In this document: one piece after another, positions 34,423-43,510 of the stretch
Layout of the letters: each line of letters begins with the position of its first letter
Position numbering within the stretch: the stretch's first letter is position 1
NCBI RefSeq assembly: GCF_024436435.1
Contig: NZ_JAFMZP010000008.1
Span: 1-64,000, forward strand
Reading direction: 5' to 3'
Length of the DNA stretch: 64,000 nucleotides
DNA from: Desertivirga xinjiangensis
GTDB lineage: Bacteria > Bacteroidota > Bacteroidia > Sphingobacteriales > Sphingobacteriaceae
Position numbers and translations under genes: made by a program
The notes under the pieces: model-generated
Seen by the model: only the letters and a program-made list of their open reading frames with translations
Databases searched by the model: none
What the model was told of the DNA's origin: nothing

Positions 34423-35823
34423 ATGAAGATAACTTTTCACGGCGCTGCCCGTAATGTAACCGGCAGCAAGCATTTAATAAAATTAGAGAGCGGCACACAG
34501 ATATTGTTAGACTGCGGATTGTTCCAGGGAATGGGCGAAGAGACCGACGGTTTAAACGGCCATTTTGGCTTCAGGCCCGACCAGGTTGATTACCTCATAC
34601 TGTCTCATGCTCACATTGACCACTGCGGCTTAATTCCAAGAATGGTAGCCGAAGGTTTCAAAGGGACTATTTTTTCGACTGCACCAACCATGGATCTGGC
34701 CGGAATACTTTTGGCGGATTCGGCCAATATCCAGATGCAGGATGCGGAGTATGAAAATGAGCTTTTGAGGAGGCGCGGATTGCCGGAGGTCCAATCCTTA
34801 TATACTGACGAAGATGTTCTGGAGGCAATGCGTTTGTTCAAGATCGTTGAGTATAACGAGGACTTTGAAATCGATCCAAGGATCACTCTCCGGTTTACTG
34901 ACGCAGGCCATATACTCGGCAGTGCCGCAGTGCACCTTACTATCCTGGAGGAGGGAAAATATACACAGCTTACTTTTAGCGGCGATGTCGGCAGATATGG
35001 TGATATGTTGTTAAGGAGCCCACAGACTTTTCCTCAGGCTGACTACATCGTGCTGGAATCGACATATGGCGACTCCCTGCACAAGGATCTGGAACCGATT
35101 GAAGGCCAGCTTAAAGATATCATTCAGCAAACCTGTTTGGTTAAAGGTGGAAAAGTAATCATTCCTGCATTCAGCGTTGGGCGTACACAGGAACTTTTGT
35201 TTGCTCTGAACGCTCTGGAGCTAAAAGGAATCCTGCCTGATGTACCTTATTATGTAGATAGTCCGCTAGCCAAGAAAGCTACCGAAGTTCTTAAAGAACA
35301 TCCGGATGAATACAATAGGGGCGTACAGGAAGTGCTGAAGAAAGACGATGACATCTTTCACTTCAAAGGTCTGAAATTTGTTGAGTCGGTTCAGGAATCC
35401 AAAAGTTTGAACGATGACCCAAGGCCCTGTGTAATCATTTCTTCTTCAGGAATGGCTGAGGCTGGCAGGGTGAAACACCATATCAGGGATAATATCGGGA
35501 ATGAAAAGAATACCATCTTAATGGTTGGATATTGCGAGCCATCATCCCTAGGCGGGCGTTTAAGTGCAGGAGCCAAAGTTGTTCAGATCTTCGGAGATGA
35601 ATATGATGTGAGGGCCGACGTGTTTGTGATCAAATCAATGAGCGCCCATGGTGATTGTGAAGATTTGCTTAAGTTCTTATCTTGTCAGGATCCTGCCCTG
35701 GTTAAGAAATTGTTCCTTGTACATGGGGAATATGATGTACAAGAGAAGTTTAAGCAAAGGCTTATAGAATGTGGCTTTGGAGATGTGAGAATTCCTGGCC
35801 AGCACCAAATGGAGGAATTGTAG
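34423..35823 (+). CDS. Beta-CASP metallo-beta-lactamase fold RNA nuclease-like protein
   Basis: A 466-aa hydrolase with the metal motif SHAHIDHCG (His62, His64, Asp66, His67), the beta-CASP domain (GKVIIPAFSVGRTQELLFAL) and the C-terminal RNA-specificity part with SSSGMAEAGRVKHHI and the final HGE and SAHGD His residues. These are typical of CPSF73-like exo/endoribonucleases. It would process RNA in the cytoplasm. The target is unknown. A single gene on the + strand, flanked by dispersed repeats. Confidence 0.92.
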   Translation: MKITFHGAARNVTGSKHLIKLESGTQILLDCGLFQGMGEETDGLNGHFGFRPDQVDYLILSHAHIDHCGLIPRMVAEGFKGTIFSTAPTMDLAGILLADSANIQMQDAEYENELLRRRGLPEVQSLYTDEDVLEAMRLFKIVEYNEDFEIDPRITLRFTDAGHILGSAAVHLTILEEGKYTQLTFSGDVGRYGDMLLRSPQTFPQADYIVLESTYGDSLHKDLEPIEGQLKDIIQQTCLVKGGKVIIPAFSVGRTQELLFALNALELKGILPDVPYYVDSPLAKKATEVLKEHPDEYNRGVQEVLKKDDDIFHFKGLKFVESVQESKSLNDDPRPCVIISSSGMAEAGRVKHHIRDNIGNEKNTILMVGYCEPSSLGGRLSAGAKVVQIFGDEYDVRADVFVIKSMSAHGDCEDLLKFLSCQDPALVKKLFLVHGEYDVQEKFKQRLIECGFGDVRIPGQHQMEEL

Positions 35824-35845
35824 GAAAACGGTTTGATTTAGTTTT

Positions 35846-35868
35846 AGCACACGCGGCACGCGTGCGCT
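35846..35868. repeat. Palindromic repeat, family B
   Basis: AGC and CACGCG pair with CGCGTG and GCT around GCA; a full consensus copy. Confidence 0.75.
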
Positions 35869-35885
35869 AGCAAGGGACGCCAATG

Positions 35886-35974
35886 GTCATGCCGAATTTA
35901 CTTCGGCATCTCTTGAACTTGTATGCGGGGAAGGCTTACTTAGGCAAGAGATCCTGAAACCAGTTCAGGATGAC
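35886..35974. repeat. Palindromic repeat, family A (inverted orientation)
   Basis: Here the GCCGAA/TTCGGC half is on the left and the CCTGAA/TTCAGG half on the right, i.e. opposite to the copies at 24831, 26866 and 29535. Confidence 0.75.
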
Positions 35975-36001
35975 TATGATCCGATTTTGGACAATCTTTC
36001 A

Positions 36002-36736
36002 CTATGCTGCAGACTTTCTGAGCTTTATGAGCTTTGTCCAGTGCAATGCTTTCATTACCGGGTAAACCGGGTCGAACTCAAACCAGCGTTTTGCGAAGTT
36101 GGGACTATTTGGAAACTTATGGTGATTGTTCTGAAATAACTCACCAAGCATAAAGAAGTCCAACGGCGTAGTGTTTTTTGAATGATCGCCATTATCGAAG
36201 TTCGAATACCCGTATTTATGGCCGCACCAATTCACAAGGGCGCCATGTATCGGTCCCATGAGATAGTGTATTGGCAACAAAAGGTACATCCATGGACTTG
36301 TAGCAAAGTAAATGTAAAACAAGGTGTAACCAGCCGCAAACCCTAGTCTGGAGATATAGGATGAAGCGATGAGATCGAGGGTTCTCCATTCCGGGTAATT
36401 ACCCTTGAAGCGGGTTTCAGGCTCCTTATTCATCTTGACATAATCCTGAAATATTTTCTTGGTTGCCCACATCATTTGAAAGACATCCCTGAAAAAGTGC
36501 GGTGAATGAGGGTCTTCTTTAGTGTCGCTGTAGGCATGGTGCATGCGGTGCAGGATAGCGTATGCTCTTGGATTTAAAAAGGATGCTCCCTGGAAAACAT
36601 AGGTCATTAGGTAAAATACCTTTTCCATAAAAGGAGAGGTAGTAAACATTTTATGCGATGCGTATCGATGCAGAAAAAACGTTTGGGCGAATAAAGATAA
36701 GAACCAGTGTGAAAGAAAAAATATAAGAATGATCAC
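36002..36736 (-). CDS. Membrane fatty acid desaturase (acyl-CoA desaturase type)
   Basis: A 244-aa di-iron desaturase with the three His boxes: HRYASH (23-28), HRMHHAY (63-69) and NNHHKF (203-208). It is hydrophobic, with four predicted membrane helices. It would introduce a cis double bond (delta-9 type) into acyl chains to adjust membrane fluidity. The length is at the short end of the family, as usual for Bacteroidota. A single minus-strand gene. Confidence 0.93.
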   Translation of the reverse strand: MIILIFFLSHWFLSLFAQTFFLHRYASHKMFTTSPFMEKVFYLMTYVFQGASFLNPRAYAILHRMHHAYSDTKEDPHSPHFFRDVFQMMWATKKIFQDYVKMNKEPETRFKGNYPEWRTLDLIASSYISRLGFAAGYTLFYIYFATSPWMYLLLPIHYLMGPIHGALVNWCGHKYGYSNFDNGDHSKNTTPLDFFMLGELFQNNHHKFPNSPNFAKRWFEFDPVYPVMKALHWTKLIKLRKSAA

Positions 36737-36871
36737 AAATAAAAATTTTCTAAAGGTACAAATAACCTTTCGTATGGTTTTATATATTATATATTTTTAG
36801 CAAGGTCTCATTTTAAGTAACTGATTAACCTTTTTTAACAAAATAAAAATCAGTAACATTCAAAATTTGAA

Positions 36872-36879
36872 TAGTTTTG
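36872..36879 (+). promoter_or_regulatory. -7 box upstream of coaX
   Basis: TAGTTTTG matches TAnnTTTG. Transcription would start near 36885, giving a coaX leader of about 120 nt that contains the Cys-rich frame at 36902-37006. Confidence 0.4.
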
Positions 36880-36901
36880 TATCATGAAGTCCGGAGGAAA
36901 C

Positions 36902-37006
36902 ATGGTTGGTATGTTGTCGCACCCTAAATGTGCGACCGGCTGTGTTCTGTGCGATCCGGATGGACTGTGTACATTTCAATCCATCCTGAAACCGGCTTCA
37001 AATTAA
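36902..37006 (+). CDS. Possible 34-aa Cys-rich leader peptide before coaX
   Basis: ATG 36902 is preceded by GGAGG, 5 bp upstream. The peptide runs MVGMLSHPKCATGCVLCDPD then GLCTFQSILKPASN. It has four Cys in the spacing C-x3-C-x2-C-x5-C and its TAA overlaps the coaX ATG (TAATG), so translation would be coupled. A frame start at 36884 would add six residues. It could bind a metal or regulate coaX; the alternative is that it is only part of the untranslated leader. Confidence 0.45.
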   Translation: MVGMLSHPKCATGCVLCDPDGLCTFQSILKPASN

Positions 37007-37746
37007 TGTACAATCTCGTTATTGATATTGGGAACACTTTTTCTAAAGTTGCTTTATTCGATAAACGGGAATTATGTGAGTTGCACATTGTCCGCGATAT
37101 AGATCCGAAAGCGTTAAGCACTTTGATATCTGACAAAGGGATATCTAATGCAATCATGTCTACGGTGAGACCTGATACCGGACTGGAAGATTTTCTTGAA
37201 AAAAACTTTAAGTATTTAGAATTTTCAACTTCCCTTACTGGTTTGATCAATAATCATTATAAGACGCCCCAAACTTTAGGCTTAGACCGGTATGCTGCGG
37301 TGGTTGGGGCTGCATATGTGTTTCAAGGCGCAAATTGCCTCGTAATTGATGCCGGCACGTGCATTACATATGATTTCATTGACGGAAATAAAAATTATTA
37401 TGGTGGAAGTATATCTCCTGGTATGAATATGCGTTATAAGGCAATGCATACCTTTACTGGTAAATTGCCCCTCTTATACCCCGACCTTGATTACAGGGCC
37501 GAAATGGGAAATGATACCAGAACTTCCATGCTGTCAGGTGTTCAGAATGGACTTAGATATGAAGTTGAAGGTTTTATAAGGTCCTATTTTTCAACTTATC
37601 CTAACATGGTTATAGCACTTTGTGGTGGTGACGCTGATTTTTTTGATAGACAATTGAAAAATAGCATCTTTGCGCAATCCGTAAAAGCCGTGCCTGATTT
37701 GGTCCTTATTGGTTTAAACGAAGTTATACATCATTACAATGATTAG
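37006..37746 (+). CDS. coaX: Type III pantothenate kinase
   Basis: A 246-aa ASKHA-fold kinase for the first step of CoA synthesis. It has the phosphate-binding DIGNTFSKVALF at residues 6-17, then GLDRYAAVVGA and DAGTCITYDFI, followed by GGSISPGMNMRY. The frame is open upstream to 36928, but MYNLVIDIGNT is the natural start. Type III kinases use K+ and are not inhibited by CoA. It overlaps the next gene by 8 bp. Confidence 0.95.
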   Translation: MYNLVIDIGNTFSKVALFDKRELCELHIVRDIDPKALSTLISDKGISNAIMSTVRPDTGLEDFLEKNFKYLEFSTSLTGLINNHYKTPQTLGLDRYAAVVGAAYVFQGANCLVIDAGTCITYDFIDGNKNYYGGSISPGMNMRYKAMHTFTGKLPLLYPDLDYRAEMGNDTRTSMLSGVQNGLRYEVEGFIRSYFSTYPNMVIALCGGDADFFDRQLKNSIFAQSVKAVPDLVLIGLNEVIHHYND

Positions 37747-39028
37747 ATTTTCAAAAAATATATTTTTGTTTTTGTGCCTGTTGGCCAGCGTGAATACATT
37801 CGCCCAATCAACCACTAATTCTCCATACTCTGAATTTGGGTTAGGGCAGCTAAGCGGTCCGCAGCTACCTCAGAACCGTGCCATGGGAGGTATTGCTGCC
37901 GGTTTACGCAAATCTGGTGGTTATAATAACATAAACCTGGCAAATCCTGCTTCTTATTCGGCTATACAGCTTACTACATTTGATGTGGGTATGTATGGTG
38001 GCTTTAATGGCATAACCGATGGAAATGCCACAGAGAAGAATTTCACGGCATCGTTAAATCATCTCGTATTTGCGATCCCGGTAAACAGGAAATCGGCCGT
38101 TAGTTTTGGTATACTTCCATTCAGTACTATGGGGTACCGGTACAGAACGCCGACGACAATCGAGGGAATCAATATAGATCATATTTACAGCGGAGATGGC
38201 GGCTTGTCTAAAGCTTACGCCGGCTATGGTTTCCAGCTTGGGAAGCACCTGAGTCTTGGAGCCAATGTTTCGTATATATTTGGTAAACTCGAGAAAAACC
38301 GTGACACCGAATCTCCTGATGACCTAACCTTTACTAATTCAAGAAATCAATCTTCAAAAAGTATAGGTGGCTTAAGCTTTGATTACGGCGCGCAGTATTT
38401 TCAAAACCTGTCAAAGAGGGTAAAGCTGACGCTGGGATATTCAGGAACGGCAGGCAATAAGCTGGACGCATCTGTTACTGAGCTATCTACCCATTATACT
38501 AAAGACGCTACCGGTGCTGAAGATGTGGCTTTGGATACAACCTTTTTCAACGATGGCATTTCTTCCAGCCTGAAGTTGCCTTTAATGCATCGCCTGGGAT
38601 TTGTTATTGAGAAGACAGATAAATGGCTGGTAGGCGCTGATCTTACCTTATCGCAGTGGGAAAAGTATCGTGAAGGGTCCGAAAATCCTGGATTAAACAA
38701 CTCTATGGGAATAGCTGTCGGTGGACAGATCACTCCTGATATCACTTCTGTTGGAAGTTATTTAAAGCTTGTGGAGTATCGCCTGGGCTTCAAATATGAT
38801 AAAACGTATATTAACATCAACAACAACGATATTAACGAATATGCCTTGACCTTTGGATTTGGCTTTCCTTTGCCCTCAAACCGCTCAACATTTTATAAAA
38901 TCAATCTGGGAACGGAACTCGGCCGGCGGGGAGCTACTAAAAACAACCTGGTACGCGAAAATTTTGCAAACATATACCTGGGTTTCACCATTAATGATAA
39001 GTGGTTCCAGCGCTACAAATTTGATTAG
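37739..39028 (+). CDS. Outer membrane beta-barrel protein
   Basis: A 429-aa exported protein: signal peptide of about 22 residues (FLFLCLLASVNTFAQ), then beta-strand-rich sequence with alternating pattern and conserved starts such as TNSPYSEFGLGQL and RAMGGIAAGLR, resembling the FadL/OmpP1-like and PorV-like barrels of Bacteroidota. It ends with a Phe-Asp terminal region fitting an outer membrane barrel. It overlaps coaX by 8 bp and is followed after 2 bp by lptC. The role is unknown; the neighbour suggests envelope assembly. Confidence 0.8.
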   Translation: MIRFSKNIFLFLCLLASVNTFAQSTTNSPYSEFGLGQLSGPQLPQNRAMGGIAAGLRKSGGYNNINLANPASYSAIQLTTFDVGMYGGFNGITDGNATEKNFTASLNHLVFAIPVNRKSAVSFGILPFSTMGYRYRTPTTIEGINIDHIYSGDGGLSKAYAGYGFQLGKHLSLGANVSYIFGKLEKNRDTESPDDLTFTNSRNQSSKSIGGLSFDYGAQYFQNLSKRVKLTLGYSGTAGNKLDASVTELSTHYTKDATGAEDVALDTTFFNDGISSSLKLPLMHRLGFVIEKTDKWLVGADLTLSQWEKYREGSENPGLNNSMGIAVGGQITPDITSVGSYLKLVEYRLGFKYDKTYININNNDINEYALTFGFGFPLPSNRSTFYKINLGTELGRRGATKNNLVRENFANIYLGFTINDKWFQRYKFD

Positions 39029-39030
39029 TT

Positions 39031-39588
39031 TTGAAGTATCTGTGTCTGATTGTCGGTCTTTTAACAAGTATGCTTGTTGCATCGTGTGAGAATGATCTGC
39101 GCGATGTAGAAAAAGTTTCGTCTAAAAAGCAGGATGTACCGGTAGATAAGTCGTATGGGGTAACAATCATTTACAGCGATTCTGCCAAAGTAAAAGGAAA
39201 GCTGCTCACTCCGGAGCTGCTACAGTTTCATACGGCAAACCCTTATTACGAATTCCCTAAAGGGATCACGATTATCTTTTTTGATGAAAATTTGAATGAA
39301 AGCAGCCGGGTGGTTTCTGATTATGCGGTAAGACGGGAGCATGAAAAGCAGGTAGAGCTTAGAAAGAATGTGGTTGTTACTAATGTTAAAGGCGATGTGT
39401 TCAAGTCGGAAGAACTGATTTGGGACGAAGTTAAACAGCAGTTCTTTTCAAATCAGCTGGTTAACATCATCAAACCTGATGGTACAAATATCTTTGGCTC
39501 AGGTTTCAGAAGTGACCAGAATTTTGACAAACCGATAATCGAAAGGGCTTACGGAAATTTGGCAACAGGTAACCAGCTGGGTTTTTAA
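39031..39588 (+). CDS. lptC: LPS export periplasmic protein LptC-like lipoprotein
   Basis: A 185-aa protein with a TTG start and a lipoprotein signal (LVASC, Cys19). The rest is one OstA-like/LptC beta-jellyroll domain (YGVTIIYSDSAKVKGKLLTP, YEFPKGITIIFFDE, and ELIWDEVKQQFFSN). It would help pass LPS from the inner membrane LptBFG complex to LptA. Bacteroidota LptC is often a lipoprotein. It follows the barrel gene by 2 bp and is in a small run with coaX. Confidence 0.88.
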   Translation: MKYLCLIVGLLTSMLVASCENDLRDVEKVSSKKQDVPVDKSYGVTIIYSDSAKVKGKLLTPELLQFHTANPYYEFPKGITIIFFDENLNESSRVVSDYAVRREHEKQVELRKNVVVTNVKGDVFKSEELIWDEVKQQFFSNQLVNIIKPDGTNIFGSGFRSDQNFDKPIIERAYGNLATGNQLGF

Positions 39589-39629
39589 GGTTGGCTGGCC
39601 AGGTGTGCTTAATGTTTAAAGAATAGTTT

Positions 39630-39652
39630 GGCACGCGCGTGCCACGTGTGCC
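39630..39652. repeat. Palindromic repeat, family B
   Basis: GGCACGCGCGTGCCACGTGTGCC, a diverged copy of the family. Confidence 0.6.
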
Positions 39653-39820
39653 AAGAATCAGCTCTACAAACCGGCAATACTCTCTCTTTTGCAACTATAA
39701 TCAGCTTCGCTCTGAAAATCAGCCCTCCAATCCTCAATACTCTGTATTTTCTATTAGGTTTTTTTTGTAAAAATTGTATCTTGCGCCCTCTTTTTGGAGA
39801 TACGAATAATTTTATAGTAT

Positions 39821-41929
39821 ATGGGAATAATGAGTTTTTTGCGAAACCGGGCAGGTATTATCCTGGTGGGGGTTATCGGTTTAGCAATTGTAGCTTTCTT
39901 AATTGGTGATGCAGTACGCTTAGGTACTCCTTTTTGGGCTGCCGGTCAGAGTGAAGTAGGTGAAGTGGCAGGTGAAAAGATCGATATCGAGTCGTTTAAG
40001 GCAAAGGTAGAGATGAATGAAGCCAACTTCAGACAGCAGATGGGTGGAAACCTTAACCCACAGATGAGTTCTTACATAATTGAGAATACCTGGAATCAAA
40101 CTATTTCTGAGATTTTGGTTCAAAAAGAAGTTAAGCGTTTGGGATTAGAAGTTGGTAAAACGGAGCTTAATGACATGCTTTTTGGCAAAAATCCTCATCC
40201 TCAGGTAGCTCAGGCTTTTGGAAACCCTCAGACGGGCCAGTTCGATAAAACTCAGTTGAACACCTTCTTAAATAACCTGTCGGCCCAGCCGGCAACTGAT
40301 CCGATACACAAGCAGTGGAATGACTTCCTTGCTTCCATTAAACGCGACCGCTTATTTCAAAAATATGTTAACCTTGTACAAAACAGTCTTTACGTGACTT
40401 CTTTGGAAGCACGGGAAGATTATAACCAAAGGAATAGGTTGGCTAACTTTAGCTATGTAAGTCTGGATTACGCTTCCTTACCTGATAACAAGGTAACGCT
40501 GACTGATGCAGATTATCAGGAGTATTATAATGAGAATAAGAACCGTTTTAAGAATAAGGAGGAAAGCCGCTCATTTGAGTATGTAATATTTGACGCTAGT
40601 CCGTCTAAGGCGGATTCGGCAGCTATACGTTCTGCAATGACCAAGCTGGCTTCCGACTTCCGTAGCACAACGAACGATTCGTTATTTGTAAGTGTTAATG
40701 CTGAAACTAAAGCTCCTATCACTTACGTGAAAAAAGGACAATTGGATCCTGCAATTGATTCTGTTGCCTTTAATGCCGCCGTAGGGACTGTGATAGGACC
40801 GGTTTACAGCAACAATGCCTTTAAAATAGCAAAGGTTTTGGATGTGAGAATGAGCCCGGATTCAGTAAAAGCTAGTCATATTTTGATTAACCCTGCTGCC
40901 GAAGGTGGTGCTGCGAAAGCAAAAGCAAAAGGTGACTCAATTCTGAATTTGATACGTTCCGGAAGCAGTTTCGCTCAGCTGGCCTCAAAATATGGTACAG
41001 ATGCTTCCAAAGATAAAGGTGGTGATCTGGGTACTTTCGGTCGTGGCGCTATGATTCCAGCTTTCGAAGAGGCTGTATTTAATGGCAGCACGGGTGATTT
41101 GAAAGTAGTTACTACTCAATTTGGCGTGCATGTTATCCGAATTGATAAGCAGGTAGGTTCTTCAAAAGTAGCTAAAGTTGCTGTGGTAGATAAAGTGGTG
41201 ACTAGCAGTAATGAAACACAACAAGCTGCCTACAGTAAAGCTTCTTCATTCTTAGGGTCAGTAGATAATGCAAAGAACTTTGACGAGAAAGCAGAGAGTT
41301 TAAAGCTCAATAAGCTCGTGGCTGAAAATGTAACAGCATCTCAGTCGGCTGTGTCGGGGCTGGATAATCCCCGGGAACTGGTTCGCTGGGCTTACGAGGC
41401 TGAGGCTGGTGATGTATCTGAAAAGGTGTTTGAACTGGGAAACAGCTACGTTGTTGCAAAACTTACAGATGTTCGCGAGAAAGGAACTCTTCCTTTGGAG
41501 CAGGTAAAAAAGCAGATAGAAGGCCAGGTGCGTAACAGGGTTAAAGCCCGCATGCTTACCGAGCAGCTTTCGAAAGCGCTTTCAGGGGCGTCTTCAATTG
41601 ATCAGGTAGCCCAGAAAGTAGGGAAGAAAGCTACACCGGTACAAAATGTTGTATTCGCTAATCCGATCATTCCTGGTGTTTCTCAGGAAAATAAAGTAGT
41701 CGGAACTGTATTTGGGCTGGCTCCTAGAAAGCTGTCAAAGCCAATTGCAGGTGAAAGCGGAGTGTATGTGGTAGCTGTTAGCAGCTTTTCTAACCCTGCC
41801 CCATTAACAAATACAGTAAATCAGAAACAGCAGTTGAGTGAGAGTTTACAACAAAGAGCTCAAGGCCAGGTGTTCGAAGTTCTGCGCGACAAAGCTGAAA
41901 TCATAGATAACCGTATTCGCTTTTTTTAA
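39821..41929 (+). CDS. ppiD: Membrane-anchored peptidyl-prolyl isomerase/chaperone
   Basis: A 702-aa inner membrane protein with an N-terminal anchor (AGIILVGVIGLAIVAFLIGDA). A SurA-like N-terminal chaperone domain follows, then a parvulin domain (SVKASHILINPAAEG near residues 346-360; KGGDLGTFGRGAMIPAFEEA) and a long C-terminal part. This is the PpiD/SurA-like arrangement, helping outer membrane proteins fold after export. A terminator follows directly. It is transcribed alone after the lptC run, with a 232-bp gap. Confidence 0.92.
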   Translation: MGIMSFLRNRAGIILVGVIGLAIVAFLIGDAVRLGTPFWAAGQSEVGEVAGEKIDIESFKAKVEMNEANFRQQMGGNLNPQMSSYIIENTWNQTISEILVQKEVKRLGLEVGKTELNDMLFGKNPHPQVAQAFGNPQTGQFDKTQLNTFLNNLSAQPATDPIHKQWNDFLASIKRDRLFQKYVNLVQNSLYVTSLEAREDYNQRNRLANFSYVSLDYASLPDNKVTLTDADYQEYYNENKNRFKNKEESRSFEYVIFDASPSKADSAAIRSAMTKLASDFRSTTNDSLFVSVNAETKAPITYVKKGQLDPAIDSVAFNAAVGTVIGPVYSNNAFKIAKVLDVRMSPDSVKASHILINPAAEGGAAKAKAKGDSILNLIRSGSSFAQLASKYGTDASKDKGGDLGTFGRGAMIPAFEEAVFNGSTGDLKVVTTQFGVHVIRIDKQVGSSKVAKVAVVDKVVTSSNETQQAAYSKASSFLGSVDNAKNFDEKAESLKLNKLVAENVTASQSAVSGLDNPRELVRWAYEAEAGDVSEKVFELGNSYVVAKLTDVREKGTLPLEQVKKQIEGQVRNRVKARMLTEQLSKALSGASSIDQVAQKVGKKATPVQNVVFANPIIPGVSQENKVVGTVFGLAPRKLSKPIAGESGVYVVAVSSFSNPAPLTNTVNQKQQLSESLQQRAQGQVFEVLRDKAEIIDNRIRFF

Positions 41930-41949
41930 TAAAAGTTGAAATTTTTGAG

Positions 41950-41977
41950 AACCGGGACGCTCTCCCGGTTTTTTTTT
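41950..41977 (+). terminator. Terminator of ppiD
   Basis: AACCGGGA (41950-41957) pairs with TCCCGGTT (41963-41970), followed by a run of seven T or more. Confidence 0.85.
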
Positions 41978-42096
41978 AAGTCAAATTTTGCACCAGCGTT
42001 CAATGTGTTCATTTGAAAATATTGATTTTTGTAATCATGCGTGTTTGGGCTGCTGGAATTTTACAATTGCTTAACTGCCAGTAGCTCGGCCGCTTG

Positions 42097-42104
42097 TATC
42101 TTTG
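42097..42104 (+). promoter_or_regulatory. -7 box before the DUF2480 gene
   Basis: TATCTTTG matches TAnnTTTG, with the ATG 18 bp downstream. The -33 region is not clear. Confidence 0.4.
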
Positions 42105-42122
42105 CATTTTAATTGTGTTAAA

Positions 42123-42638
42123 ATGGATATTCAGGAAAATATTGTAAATAAAGTAGCTCAAAGTGGCTTAATAAGCTTTGATCTCGCAGATATATATCCC
42201 GCGGGTGAGCGTGTGATCTACGACATAAAGGATAATCTTTTTCATGGATTGATACTGAAGGAAAAAGATTTCCGGGAGTTTATAAAACAGCATGACTGGG
42301 CTCAGTATGGGGGCAAACATGTTGCAGTAATTTGTTCAACGGATGCCGTAGTGCCAACATGGGCATATATGCTGCTTGCTAACCGTTTGGCACCTTACGC
42401 TGCCACTGTTGTTTTCGGCAGCCTGGAAACTCTTGAGACGCTTCTTTTCGACCGCGTTATAAACCGCCTGGATATGGAAAAATACCGTGATGAGCGCATT
42501 GTAATTAAAGGTTGCGGTGAAATAGATATTCCGGTATCTGCTTATGTAGAACTGACTTCAAAGCTTACTAAAGTTGCTAAAAGCATAATGTATGGGGAAC
42601 CATGTTCTACAGTTCCAGTATATAAAAGGAAGGATTAA
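42123..42638 (+). CDS. DUF2480 family protein
   Basis: A 171-aa protein (start MDIQENIVNKVAQSGLISFD; seven codons of open frame precede it). The family is nearly confined to Bacteroidota. Conserved segments are GERVIYDIKDNLFHGLIL, DWAQYGGKHVAVICSTDAVV and PTWAYMLLANRLAPYAATV. Its function is unknown. A frequent neighbour set is DUF2480-DUF3108-DUF3109, which is present here on the same strand. Confidence 0.9.
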   Translation: MDIQENIVNKVAQSGLISFDLADIYPAGERVIYDIKDNLFHGLILKEKDFREFIKQHDWAQYGGKHVAVICSTDAVVPTWAYMLLANRLAPYAATVVFGSLETLETLLFDRVINRLDMEKYRDERIVIKGCGEIDIPVSAYVELTSKLTKVAKSIMYGEPCSTVPVYKRKD

Positions 42639-42703
42639 CTCTTAAGTGCATAAACCAAAGCAAGTTTGTTTCGTCTAAATATCGAAGTGTTTAACCAGAT
42701 TAT

Positions 42704-43483
42704 ATGAAGAAAGTACTGATAGTATTAATGATGGCTTTGGTTTGTGGTGGAATATCGGCTCAGGAACTGGAAAGTCGGAACGAATTGGCTTTTGCGCCGG
42801 GAGAGGTTTTAAAATATAGATTGCGATATGGTTTTGTGACAGCTGCTGAAGCAACCTTGTCTGTTCTGGATACAGATATTAAGCTGAGCAACCGGCCGGT
42901 TTATAACCTGGTTGTTCAGGGACGTACATCGGGAACCTTTGATATATTTTATAAGGTTCGCAACCGCTACGATTCTTTTATTGACCGCTCGACCTTATTG
43001 CCACACCTTTATTCTGAAAATGTCCGTGAAGCTAATTACCGACGAAATGATAAAGCCCGCTTTTATCAGGAGCAGAGGAAAGTTGTGGCTAATAGAGGGA
43101 CATTTAAAGGTGCCGAGCAAACATTCGACATAGTGTCTGCCTATTATTTTGCACGTAATCTTGATCTGACCGGTGTGAAAGCCGGTACACCATTGAAAAT
43201 GTACTATTTCCTCGGTGATGGTATATCAGACCTGGAGATCACTTATTTGGGTAAAGAACGAATTAAAACTCCCATTGGATATTTCAACTGCCTGAAATTT
43301 AGTCCTTCAATTCAACCTGGCCGGATATTCAAGAAGGACAGCAAACTATATCTCTGGATAACGGATGATGGTAACCGCATCCCGGTAAAGGCAGAGGTTG
43401 AAATTTTGGTGGGCTCTATATCGATGGAGCTTACATCTGCAAAAGGATTAAAATATCCTTTATCTTCCACGAAAAAGAAATAA
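42704..43483 (+). CDS. DUF3108 exported protein
   Basis: A 259-aa protein with a signal peptide (VLIVLMMALVCGGISAQ) and the DUF3108 core (FAPGEVLKYRLRYGFVTAAEA and later FLGDGISDLEITYLG). The fold is a beta-rich lipid-binding-like one. Function is unknown. It lies 66 bp after the DUF2480 gene and 28 bp before the DUF3109 gene, so the three may be co-transcribed. Confidence 0.9.
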   Translation: MKKVLIVLMMALVCGGISAQELESRNELAFAPGEVLKYRLRYGFVTAAEATLSVLDTDIKLSNRPVYNLVVQGRTSGTFDIFYKVRNRYDSFIDRSTLLPHLYSENVREANYRRNDKARFYQEQRKVVANRGTFKGAEQTFDIVSAYYFARNLDLTGVKAGTPLKMYYFLGDGISDLEITYLGKERIKTPIGYFNCLKFSPSIQPGRIFKKDSKLYLWITDDGNRIPVKAEVEILVGSISMELTSAKGLKYPLSSTKKK

Positions 43484-43510
43484 TTTTTAAATAGAGTAGC
43501 TCTCTGCAAT

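Noticed and set aside
42001-42096. Riboswitch before the DUF2480 gene
   Set aside because: The gap has no clear stem beyond the ppiD terminator, and no known aptamer core was recognised.
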